Positions 44,038 through 51,381 of a stretch of 64,000 bases of DNA are shown here, one piece after another. The position numbers and the translations under genes are program-made. Every line of letters begins with the position of its first letter. Position 1 is the first letter of the stretch. The notes below the pieces were generated by a model. It saw only the letters and a program-made list of their open reading frames with translations. It was not told the origin of the DNA and ran no database searches. Origin of the DNA: Billgrantia bachuensis (GTDB lineage: Bacteria > Pseudomonadota > Gammaproteobacteria > Pseudomonadales > Halomonadaceae); NCBI RefSeq assembly GCF_011742165.1, contig NZ_JAAQTO010000030.1, positions 1 to 64,000 on the forward strand, given 5' to 3'.

Positions 44038-44961
44038 TCAGCGGGAGGGAGATGCCTCAGTCTGGGCCGACGGGGCGGCGGCCGGGCTGGTCGCGACCAT
44101 GCTGACCACGCTGCCGACCACGATCAGGCAGGGCGACGGTAGCGGTGAGGCAGCCAGCTTGCCCGGCATGTCGGCCAGGGTGCCGACCAGCGAGGCCTGT
44201 TCGGGCAGGCTGGCGTTGGCCACCAGCATGATCGGCCAGTCGTCGGGCAGGCCGTGGCGACGCAGCCCGGCACAAATGGCCTCGACCTTGGTCAGGCCCA
44301 TGTAGAAGATCAGCGTCTCGTCCTGGCGCGCCAAGGTGGCCCAGTCGGGCTCACCGTCCTTGCGGCACAGCTGGGCGGTAATGAAGCGCAGCTGCTGGGC
44401 GTGGGCGCGGTCGGTCAGCGGAATGCCCATGCCGGCCGCGGCCGCCGAGGCGGCGGTGATCCCCGGCACGATCTCTGCTGCCACACCGGCCTCGGCCAGC
44501 GCAGCGAGCTCCTCGCCCATGCGCCCGAACACGCCGGGGTCGCCGCCCTTGAGCCGCACCACCGACTTCCCTTGCCCCGCCAGCTTCACCAGCAGCGCGC
44601 CGATCTCGGCCTGGGGCACGCTGTGGTGGCCGCGCTCCTTGCCCACGTAGTAGCGCTCGTGGCCGGCGGGAATCAGCGCCAGCACGTCGTCGCCCACCAG
44701 GCGGTCGTAGACCACCGCATCGGCCTGCTGCAGCAGCCGGGCGGCCTTGAGCGTGAGCAGCTCGACGTCGCCGCTACCTGCCCCCACCAGGTAGACCCGG
44801 CCGGCATGGCAATCGCCGTCCAGGGTCACGGTCGGTGCGGCAACGCGGGTGGATCGCCCGAACGGCGAGCGCACGATATGCCCCAGGCCGTGCAGCCGCG
44901 AGAAGGCGGCCTGCAGCAGCTCAGGCGACAGCATTGTCTTCAAGTGGCTCAGCGCTCGCAT
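44038..44961 (-). CDS. cobA: Uroporphyrinogen-III C-methyltransferase (siroheme synthesis)
   Basis: A 307-residue SAM-dependent enzyme making precorrin-2, the first step to siroheme needed by NirB. Family motifs are VYLVGAGSGDVELLTLKAAR (residues ~57-76), VVYDRLV, VVRLKGGDPGVFGRMGEE and the late LIFYMGLTKVE. The N-terminal ~50 residues are extra compared with CobA, and the C-terminal tail is A/S/P-rich. There is no CysG oxidase/ferrochelatase domain. GGAGAAGG precedes the ATG at 44961, which lies inside the nasA 3' end (41-bp overlap), so it is coupled to nasA. Confidence 0.93.
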   Translation of the reverse strand: MRALSHLKTMLSPELLQAAFSRLHGLGHIVRSPFGRSTRVAAPTVTLDGDCHAGRVYLVGAGSGDVELLTLKAARLLQQADAVVYDRLVGDDVLALIPAGHERYYVGKERGHHSVPQAEIGALLVKLAGQGKSVVRLKGGDPGVFGRMGEELAALAEAGVAAEIVPGITAASAAAAGMGIPLTDRAHAQQLRFITAQLCRKDGEPDWATLARQDETLIFYMGLTKVEAICAGLRRHGLPDDWPIMLVANASLPEQASLVGTLADMPGKLAASPLPSPCLIVVGSVVSMVATSPAAAPSAQTEASPSR

Positions 44962-47707
44962 GGGCCTTCTCCTCTTCGATAAGCGATTTCAGCTCGGGAA
45001 TGCAGCTGCCGCACTGGGTGCCACAGGCCAGCCTGGCGCCCAGCGCCTCGACGCTGTCGTCGCCTTCACGTATAGCCCCTAGGATAGCGCGTTGGCCCAC
45101 CTGATGGCAGCTGCAGACCACCGGGCCCTGGTTGGCGGTACCGTCGTCGCAGCCGGCCAGCAGACGCCGACGGTGCGGCGGCGCCAGCCCTTCCCCGTTG
45201 GCAGCCTCAGCGAAGCGAGCGGCCAGCCAGGTCAGATTGGGCAGCTCCCTGGGCGCCCCCGACATGAACCACCAGCGCAGGCGGCCCGCCTCATCGACCC
45301 CGGCGGCGCGCAGGCGGCCGCTGGCGGGGTCGGTGCACCAGAGCGTAGGAGGTACCGGCAGCTCGGCCTCCAGCCAGGCCAGCCAGTCGCGTTCGGCCTT
45401 CTCAACCCCGCCGCGGGCGCCTTCCACCCCGCCGCAGGCGCTCAGCTCGCCGCCGGCCAGTTGCCAACGCTGGCAGTCGCCCAGGGGAATGCGCGCCCAG
45501 TAGCGGCTCTCGTCGCACCAGGCCGTTTCCGCCACGCCCAGGTCGTCGGCCACCAGCAGGGTGGCCTCCCAGCCCAGTTGCAGCGGCTCCAACCACACTG
45601 CGCCATGCTTGGACTCCGGCTGGCCGGAAATCGGGTCCAGGTGCGCCTCGAGCAGCTCGCCCATGAGTGCCGACCCACTGAAATGGCTGCTCCAGTGCAT
45701 CGGCACGAACACCTCGCCGCGGCGCTGCCCGCGCGACACCCGCATCCGGCCGATATAGCTGCCGCCCGCACCGTGCAGCCGGGTCAGCGCATGCTCTTCC
45801 ACGCCCAGCTCGCTGGCATCTTCCGGGGCGATCTCGATGAACGGCTCGGCACGGTGGTTCATCAAGCGCGGCGCACGCCCGGTACGGGTCATGGTGTGCC
45901 ACTGGTCGCGAATGCGCCCGGTGTTGAGCCGCAGCGGCCGCGCGGCGTCCAGCGCCTGTGCCGGCGACCGCGGGCGCACCGGCAGCATCCGCGCACGGCC
46001 GTCCGGCGTGGCGAAGCGGCCGTCGGTGAACAGCCGGGCGGTGCCGTGGGGGGCGCCAGCATTCACCGGCCACTGGATCGGCGCCAGGCCGTCGTAGGCG
46101 GCCCGGTCGAGCCCGACCAGGCCGGAGATGTCGAACAGCCGGCGGCCCTCGCCCGGATTCTCACCGTTCTCGAAGCCCGAAAGCCTGGCGTGCTCGTCGA
46201 AGATCTCGCTCGGGTGGCTGTAGTTGAAGGCCTCGCCGAAGCCCAGCCGCTTGGCCACCTCGCAGACGATCCACCAGTCGTGGCGCGCCTCCCCCGGTGG
46301 CGGCAGGATGCCGCGCTGGCGCGAGATGCGACGCTCGGAGTTGGTCACGGTGCCGTCCTTTTCCGACCAGCTCGAGGCCGGCAGCACGATATCGGCATAG
46401 GCCAGCAGGTCGGCGTCGGCCATGCACTCGGAGACGATCACCAGCGGGCACTTCGCCAGCGCCGCGCGCACCCGGTCGGCCCGCGGCAGGCTCACGGCCG
46501 GGTTGGTGGCCATGATCCACAGTGCCTGCACCTCTCCGCGCTCGATCGCCTCGAACAGCGCCACCGCCTTGTGACCCGGGCCGTCGGGCAGGCACGGCAC
46601 CCGCCGCTCGGTGGCCCAGAAGCGCGTGACGCGATCCCGCGCCCCGGGAGTGTCGTAGTCCATGTGCGCGGCGAGCTGGTTGGCCAGCCCGCCCACCTCG
46701 CGCCCGCCCATGGCGTTGGGCTGGCCGGTGATCGAGAACGGCCCGGCCCCGGGCAGGCCGATCTTGCCGCCCGCCAGGTGGCAGTTGATGATGGCGTTGC
46801 CCTTGTCGGTGCCGCTACTCGACTGGTTCACGCCCTGGGAGAACAGCGTGACCACGTGCAGGTGGCTGGCGAACCAGTAGAAGAAGGTTTCCAGGCGCTC
46901 GGCATCGACGTCGCAGTCGGCGGCGATGGCCTCCACGCCGGCATCCTGCTCCCGCGCCGCGGCCAGTGCCTCGTCGAAGCCCTGGACGTGCTGCTCCAGA
47001 TAGACCCGGTCGAGCTTGTTGCGCTTGGCCATCCACGCCAGCAGCCCGGTGAACAGGCGCGCATCGCTGCCTGGCTTGAGCCCCAGGTAAAGGTCGGCGA
47101 TCTCGCAAGTGTCGGTGACCCGTGGGTCGATCACCACCACCCGCAGCAGCGGTTTGCGCTGCTTGGCCACCTTCAGCCGCTGGTAGAGCACCGGATGGTT
47201 CCAGGCCAGGTTGGAACCCACCAGTACCACCAGCTCGGCCTCTTCGAGATCCTCGTAGCTGCACGGCACGGCGTCGGCGCCGAAGGCGCGCTTGTGGGCG
47301 GCCACGGCCGAGGCCATGCACAGCCGTGAGTTGGTATCCAGGTGCGGCGTGCCGAGAAACCCCTTGAACAGCTTGTTGGCGACGTAGTAATCCTCGGTCA
47401 GCAGCTGTCCGGAAAGGTAGGCGGCCAGGGCCTGGGAGCCGCGGGTGGCCTGCACCGCCGTGAGCCGCTCGGCCACCGTGGCCAGCGCCGTCTCCCAGTC
47501 AACCTCGACGCCGTCGACCCGCGGCCGGGTCAGGCGGCCGTGGTTGCCCAGCGTCTCGTGCAGGGCCGAGCCCTTCACGCACAGCCGGCCGAAGTTGGCC
47601 GGGTGCTCCGGGTCGCCCTGTACGTCGACGATCCGCTCGTCCTCGACGCAGGCCACCACGCCACAGCCGACGCCACAGTAGGGGCAAGTGGTTCGGGCCT
47701 CGCGCAT
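44921..47707 (-). CDS. nasA: Assimilatory nitrate reductase, catalytic subunit
   Basis: A 928-residue molybdopterin enzyme reducing nitrate to nitrite in the cytoplasm. The N-terminal [4Fe-4S] ligands are CPYCGVGC with a further Cys in LCVKGSAL. Mo-bisMGD domain motifs include QGVNQSSSGTDKGNAIINCH and GPFSITGQPNAMGGREVGG. A C-terminal BFD-like [2Fe-2S] domain (CSCHQV to CGTQCGSC, about 865-905) should receive electrons from a flavoprotein, probably the NasB-like product at 50074. The ATG at 47707 has AGGAGA upstream; the extra 15 codons upstream fall in the leader terminator. It carries its own leader and promoter and overlaps cobA. Confidence 0.95.
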   Translation of the reverse strand: MREARTTCPYCGVGCGVVACVEDERIVDVQGDPEHPANFGRLCVKGSALHETLGNHGRLTRPRVDGVEVDWETALATVAERLTAVQATRGSQALAAYLSGQLLTEDYYVANKLFKGFLGTPHLDTNSRLCMASAVAAHKRAFGADAVPCSYEDLEEAELVVLVGSNLAWNHPVLYQRLKVAKQRKPLLRVVVIDPRVTDTCEIADLYLGLKPGSDARLFTGLLAWMAKRNKLDRVYLEQHVQGFDEALAAAREQDAGVEAIAADCDVDAERLETFFYWFASHLHVVTLFSQGVNQSSSGTDKGNAIINCHLAGGKIGLPGAGPFSITGQPNAMGGREVGGLANQLAAHMDYDTPGARDRVTRFWATERRVPCLPDGPGHKAVALFEAIERGEVQALWIMATNPAVSLPRADRVRAALAKCPLVIVSECMADADLLAYADIVLPASSWSEKDGTVTNSERRISRQRGILPPPGEARHDWWIVCEVAKRLGFGEAFNYSHPSEIFDEHARLSGFENGENPGEGRRLFDISGLVGLDRAAYDGLAPIQWPVNAGAPHGTARLFTDGRFATPDGRARMLPVRPRSPAQALDAARPLRLNTGRIRDQWHTMTRTGRAPRLMNHRAEPFIEIAPEDASELGVEEHALTRLHGAGGSYIGRMRVSRGQRRGEVFVPMHWSSHFSGSALMGELLEAHLDPISGQPESKHGAVWLEPLQLGWEATLLVADDLGVAETAWCDESRYWARIPLGDCQRWQLAGGELSACGGVEGARGGVEKAERDWLAWLEAELPVPPTLWCTDPASGRLRAAGVDEAGRLRWWFMSGAPRELPNLTWLAARFAEAANGEGLAPPHRRRLLAGCDDGTANQGPVVCSCHQVGQRAILGAIREGDDSVEALGARLACGTQCGSCIPELKSLIEEEKAHASAEPLEDNAVA

Positions 47708-47731
47708 GTCGATCTCCTGTCTCGTCGTTCG

Positions 47732-47820
47732 CAAAACGACGACGCCCGCCAACGGCCGTCCTCAAGAGGTGGCGGTTGGCGGGCGTCGTTGCCGCTTGGG
47801 GCGCTGAACGTTGCGCTCCC
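47732..47820 (-). promoter_or_regulatory. NasT (ANTAR)-type antitermination leader of nasA
   Basis: P1 (47798-47820): seven base pairs with one bulged A close an 8-base loop AACGTTCA. P2 (47779-47795): GCGGC pairs with GCC(C)GC to close hexaloop AACGAC, with A1 and G4. The terminator uses ACGACGCCCGCCAAC (47775-47789) and GTTGGCGGGCGTCGT (47739-47753), a perfect 15-bp stem followed by CGTTTTG. Its 5' arm starts within the P2 loop, so formation of P2 blocks the terminator. Confidence 0.7.
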
Positions 47821-47844
47821 ATTGAAGTTACTTGCCCCATATCA

Positions 47845-47860
47845 AGCAGGAAGCGTGCCA
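47845..47860 (-). promoter_or_regulatory. Sigma-54 promoter of nasA
   Basis: TGGCACGCTTCCTGCT matches TGGCACG-N4-TTGCW with one change in the -12 block. Transcription is predicted to start near 47834, 14 bases before hairpin P1 of the leader. Confidence 0.8.
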
Positions 47861-47969
47861 TGCGGCGTATAACGCGACCGTTTCAGGCAGATGTCTCTCC
47901 GCTGTTGCCTCCCGGCCGGCTTCCTCATGCGGCAACGCACCATGAACCGGCAGGGTCCACACTCGCGTT

Positions 47970-47984
47970 GCACCAGTCTGGTGC
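47970..47984. promoter_or_regulatory. NtrC binding site upstream of nasA
   Basis: GCACCAGTCTGGTGC (either strand) is a perfect match to GCACC-N5-GGTGC, the NtrC enhancer consensus, and is palindromic except at the middle base. It lies about 110 bp upstream of the -24 element, a normal enhancer distance. Confidence 0.85.
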
Positions 47985-48130
47985 CTGAATGCCAGCCAGA
48001 ACGCTGCGACGCAGCAACCGCCCCCGAGGCCGCCCTTCGCCAGGCAGCGCCAGGAGTGCGGCAAATCACATTTGGAATGGATCTTGCTAGGCAAGGGATG
48101 GAGCCCTAGCCAGACACGAGCGACGTCACT

Positions 48131-48754
48131 ATGCCACCACCCCTGAACATCCTGCTGGTCGACGACGAGGTGGTACGCGCCGCCATGGTCGAAGAGGCAT
48201 TGATGGCCGAAGGGCACCGGGTCATCTGCCGGCTCGCGAGCCCGGCCAGCCTCAACCAGATGGTCGAACGCCACCAGCCCGACGTGGTGATCATCGACAT
48301 GGAGAGCCCCGACCGCGACACGCTGGAAAGCATGGCGCTGCTCAACCGCGAGAACCCGCGCCCGGTGGTCTTCTTCGCCGACCAGCACGACTCCGACATG
48401 CTGCAGGCCGCGCTCAAGTCCGGCGTCAGTGCCTACGTGGTCGACGGCCTGGTACCCGAGCGGGTCGAGGCCATCGTCGAGGTGGCCATCGCCCGCTTCG
48501 ACGCCTTCCAGAGCATGCGCCAGGAGCTGGACAAGGCACGCAACCAGCTGACCGAGCGCAAGCGCATCGAACGCGCCAAGGGCCTGCTGATGAAGCACCA
48601 AGGCTGCGACGAGGAGCAGGCCTACCGCATGCTGCGCAAGCTGGCCATGGACCGCGGCCAGCGCATCGCCGAGGTCGCCGACAGCGTCATTGACATTCTC
48701 GCCCGCCTGAACCCGACCGTGCCCGCCTCCGAACCACGGGGATCCCGCTCATGA
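48131..48754 (+). CDS. nasT: Nitrate-responsive antiterminator NasT (receiver plus ANTAR domain)
   Basis: A 207-residue response-regulator-like protein. The receiver spans residues 1-120 (ILLVDDEVVRAAMVEEAL; phospho-acceptor position D in VVIIDMES). A coiled segment leads to the ANTAR RNA-binding domain at ~135-195 (LTERKRIERAKGLLMKHQGC, then AYRMLRKLAMDRGQRIAEVA). NasT binds paired hexaloop hairpins in nas leaders and prevents termination; without nitrate it is held by NasS. Its stop overlaps the nasS ATG by 4 bp. Three candidate target leaders lie within 6 kb. The nasT-nasS gene order is the reverse of the common nasS-nasT. Confidence 0.93.
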   Translation: MPPPLNILLVDDEVVRAAMVEEALMAEGHRVICRLASPASLNQMVERHQPDVVIIDMESPDRDTLESMALLNRENPRPVVFFADQHDSDMLQAALKSGVSAYVVDGLVPERVEAIVEVAIARFDAFQSMRQELDKARNQLTERKRIERAKGLLMKHQGCDEEQAYRMLRKLAMDRGQRIAEVADSVIDILARLNPTVPASEPRGSRS

Positions 48755-49791
48755 GCCACCCGCAACACCACGCCGACTCGCCGGAACTCGAGCGCATCTC
48801 CCTCGGGTTCGTCCCGCTGCTCGATGCCGCCCTGCTGATCGTCGCCCGCGAACGGGGCTGTTTCGCCGCCCAAGGGCTGGATGTCAGCCTGTCGCGGGAA
48901 AACGCCTGGACCACCCTGCGCGACAAGGTCGCCGCCGGCCTGCTCGACGGCGCCCAGATGCTCGCCCCCATGCCGCTGGCCATGAGCCTGGGGCTGGGGC
49001 GCGCGCCCTGCGAAACGCTGGCCCCGCTATTGCTCAGCCGCAACGGCAACACCGTGACCCTGTCCGACGCCCTGTGCCAGGCCAGCGGTGCCACGCTTAC
49101 CAGCGACCCGGCCGGCAGCGCCCTGACGCTGGGCACCTGGCTGCGCGGCCAGGGCGGCGGCAAGCGCCCGCGCCTGGCCATGGTCTACCCCTACTCCTGC
49201 CAGCACTATCAGCTGCGCGAATGGCTCACCCTGGGCGACATCGCCCCCGACCGCGACGTGGAGCTGGTCGCCCTGCCGCCGCCGCGCATGGTGGAAGCCC
49301 TGCGCGACGGGCAAATCGACGGCTTCTGTGCCGGCGAGCCCTGGGGCACCCTGGCCCGCCATTGCGAGGTGGGCCGGCTGGTGACCACCGGCGCCCAGCT
49401 ATGGCCCAACCACCCGGAAAAGGTACTCGGCGTGACGCGCTCCTGGGCGCAGCGCTACCCGGCCACGCTGGCCGCCCTGCTGCGTGCCCTGCGCGATGCC
49501 GGCGAGTGGCTTTACGCCTCGCCCGAGCACCGCCGCCAGGCGCTGGAGTGGCTGGCCCTGCCGCCCTATCTCGACCGCTCGGTTCGCCACCTGGAGACTC
49601 TTGCCCACGACGAAGCGCCTATCCACCAGCAGCTCTGCGGCCCGGACGTGCTGCGCCCCACGCCGCAGGCCGCCCTGCATTTCGCCGAACCCATCGTCAG
49701 GCAACTGGAAGAAGCGGGGGGACGCTTCGACCCGGCGCTGCTGGCGGCTTGCTACAGCCCTGTGCATTTCGATGCCGCAACGCACCAGTGA
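48751..49791 (+). CDS. nasS: Nitrate sensor NasS (NrtA-like cytoplasmic binding protein)
   Basis: A 346-residue NMT1/NrtA-like binding protein with no signal peptide, as expected for the cytosolic sensor. Family stretches include LGFVPLLDAALLIVARERGC, DGAQMLAPMPLAMSLGLG and DGFCAGEPWGTLA. It binds nitrate or nitrite and then releases NasT. It is translationally coupled to nasT. Its 3' end overlaps an NtrC-like site that belongs to the next promoter. Confidence 0.92.
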   Translation: MSHPQHHADSPELERISLGFVPLLDAALLIVARERGCFAAQGLDVSLSRENAWTTLRDKVAAGLLDGAQMLAPMPLAMSLGLGRAPCETLAPLLLSRNGNTVTLSDALCQASGATLTSDPAGSALTLGTWLRGQGGGKRPRLAMVYPYSCQHYQLREWLTLGDIAPDRDVELVALPPPRMVEALRDGQIDGFCAGEPWGTLARHCEVGRLVTTGAQLWPNHPEKVLGVTRSWAQRYPATLAALLRALRDAGEWLYASPEHRRQALEWLALPPYLDRSVRHLETLAHDEAPIHQQLCGPDVLRPTPQAALHFAEPIVRQLEEAGGRFDPALLAACYSPVHFDAATHQ

Positions 49792-49796
49792 TGTGC
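49782..49796. promoter_or_regulatory. NtrC-like site upstream of the nasB-nirBD operon
   Basis: GCACCAGTGATGTGC matches GCACC-N5-GGTGC at 9 of 10 positions. It overlaps the nasS stop codon and lies about 90 bp upstream of the candidate -24 element at 49885. Confidence 0.7.
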
Positions 49797-49884
49797 ACGA
49801 CCGGCGGGAGCCGAGCTCCATCCGGTCGTATTTATGCAGCCCAACCTCATGTTCTTCAAATGAAATTAGCTGCATTTTGGCGTT

Positions 49885-49901
49885 CTGGCCGGGTTCTTGA
49901 A
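49885..49901 (+). promoter_or_regulatory. Candidate sigma-54 promoter of the nasB-nirBD operon
   Basis: CTGGCCGGGTTCTTGAA keeps the -24 GG and the correct 11-base spacing to -12, but the -12 element is GA rather than GC and two -24 positions differ. It is the weakest of the three; support comes from the NtrC-like site upstream and from its position 14 bp before leader hairpin P1. Confidence 0.5.
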
Positions 49902-49914
49902 CTGTACTGAGTGA

Positions 49915-50019
49915 GGCGATCAAAGGCGATCGCCGACACATATTCGACAACGACGTCTCTGCGCTTCCCGATTCGATGGCAGATCGATAGGGGCCGCGCC
50001 GAGGCGTCGTTGCGTTTTG
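49915..50019 (+). promoter_or_regulatory. NasT (ANTAR)-type antitermination leader of the nasB-nirBD operon
   Basis: P1 (49915-49934) is a perfect 7-bp stem GGCGATC/GATCGCC closing hexaloop AAAGGC. P2 (49946-49957) is GAC/GTC closing hexaloop AACGAC. Both loops have A1 and G4. The terminator pairs CAACGACGTCTC-GCGC (49948-49964) with GCGC-GAGGCGTCGTTG (49996-50012), about 16 bp with one mismatch, followed by CGTTTTG. P2 lies inside its 5' arm. The nasB ATG is 55 bp downstream. Confidence 0.8.
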
Positions 50020-50073
50020 ACCCGGTCATTTGGTTTTACCCAGTCACTTAAGCATCGAGAGGAGCTGTCAGCC

Positions 50074-51381
50074 ATGCGCCAGCGACATCCCGCAACGGCA
50101 CCCAGCGAACACCTGGTCATCGTCGGCAACGGCATGGCCGGCCATCGCCTGGTCGAAGCGCTCCTCGCCCGGCCGGAGCGACCCGCTCGCATCACCGTGA
50201 TCGGCGCTGAAACGACGCCGGCCTACAACCGCATTCTGCTCTCGCCGCTACTGGCCGGCGAGATGGAGCGCGAGGCGCTGACCCTGCGCGATGCCGCGTG
50301 GTACGCCGAGCAGGGCATCGAGCTGGTGCTGGGCGAGCGGGTGGAGACCATCGACCGCAGCGCACGGCGCCTGGCCACCGATGCCGACCGTGAACTCGAC
50401 TACGACCGCCTGGTGCTGGCCACCGGCTCCCATCCGGCCCGCCCGCCGGTGCCGGGGCTCGAACTGCCGGGCGTTCACGTCTTCCGCGACCTCAACGATG
50501 CCGACGCCCTGGCGCGCGCCGCCGAACGAGGCAGCAATGCCGTGGTGATTGGCGGCGGCCTGCTCGGCCTGGAAGCGGCCGAAGGGCTGCGCAAACGCGG
50601 CATGCAGGTGAGCCTGCTGCAGCGCGACGACCGCCTGATGAATCGCCAGCTCGACCTTACCGCCGCGCGCCTGCTCGAGAAAGAGCTGCGCGGCCGCGGC
50701 CTCGACATCCATACAGCTGCCCAGCTCGAACGGCTGGAAGCCGACGTCGACGGCCAGGTATGCGCCGCGCTTCTGGGCGACGGCACCCGGCTCGCCGCCG
50801 ACTGCGTCGTCGTGGCCATCGGCATCGTGCCCAACACGGCGCTTGCCCGCAGCGCCGGGCTCGAGGTCAACCGCGGCGTGGTCGTCGACGAGTGGCTGAC
50901 CACCTCCGATCCATCGATCCACGCCCTGGGCGAGTGCTGCGAGTTCGAAGGCCAGACCTACGGCCTGGTGGAGCCGATCTGGCGCCAAGTCGAGGTGCTG
51001 GCCGAGCGGCTCTGCCGGCCCGATGCCGAGGGTGCGCAGGGCTACACCGAGAAGCCCACCGCCACCAAGCTCAAGGTCAGCGGCGTCTCGCTCTACGCCT
51101 TCGGCCCCACCGATCCCGAACCCGGCGGCCATGAAGTGCTCAGCTATCGCGATCCCCAGCAGGGCGACTACCGCCGCCTGCTGCTGCGCGACGGCCGCCT
51201 GGAAGGCGCCGTGCTCTACGGCGACACCGCCTCCGGCCCCTGGTACTTCGAGCAGGCCCTGGCGGGCCGCGACCTGACCCCCTGCCGCCCGGCCCTGCTG
51301 CTCGGCGCCGCCGACGCCCAACTCCTGCTCGACGACGCCCTGAATGAATCACCGCAAAGCCCCGCGAAGGAGGCCGCATGA
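50074..51381 (+). CDS. nasB: NAD(P)H-dependent FAD oxidoreductase, NasB-like electron donor of nitrate reductase
   Basis: A 435-residue pyridine nucleotide-disulphide oxidoreductase-type flavoprotein. FAD and NAD motifs are LVIVGNGMAGHRLVEALLAR (residues ~13-32), VLATGSHPARPP and VVIGGGLLGLEAAEGLRKRG, with the FAD aspartate region replaced by HALGECCEF. It resembles the N-terminal half of NirB but lacks the siroheme domain. In assimilatory systems such proteins pass electrons from NAD(P)H to NasA. It heads the operon with nirB and overlaps it by 4 bp. GAGAGGAG precedes the ATG at 50074; the TTG at 50017 lies in the terminator tail. Confidence 0.85.
   Translation: MRQRHPATAPSEHLVIVGNGMAGHRLVEALLARPERPARITVIGAETTPAYNRILLSPLLAGEMEREALTLRDAAWYAEQGIELVLGERVETIDRSARRLATDADRELDYDRLVLATGSHPARPPVPGLELPGVHVFRDLNDADALARAAERGSNAVVIGGGLLGLEAAEGLRKRGMQVSLLQRDDRLMNRQLDLTAARLLEKELRGRGLDIHTAAQLERLEADVDGQVCAALLGDGTRLAADCVVVAIGIVPNTALARSAGLEVNRGVVVDEWLTTSDPSIHALGECCEFEGQTYGLVEPIWRQVEVLAERLCRPDAEGAQGYTEKPTATKLKVSGVSLYAFGPTDPEPGGHEVLSYRDPQQGDYRRLLLRDGRLEGAVLYGDTASGPWYFEQALAGRDLTPCRPALLLGAADAQLLLDDALNESPQSPAKEAA

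Larger units (their letters stand above)
47708..48130. other. Divergent control region nasA / nasT
   Basis: This 423-bp region separates nasA (minus) from nasT (plus) and holds no gene. On the minus strand it contains an NtrC-type site (47970-47984), a sigma-54 promoter (47845-47860), two ANTAR-type hairpins and a terminator (47732-47820). The nasT promoter must lie in the right-hand ~150 bp; no clear -35/-10 pair was picked out there. Confidence 0.65.

Noticed and set aside
45092..47329. 745-codon open frame on the plus strand
   Set aside because: Antisense to nasA; the product is A/G/P/R-rich without motifs, while the minus frame has all molybdoenzyme signatures.
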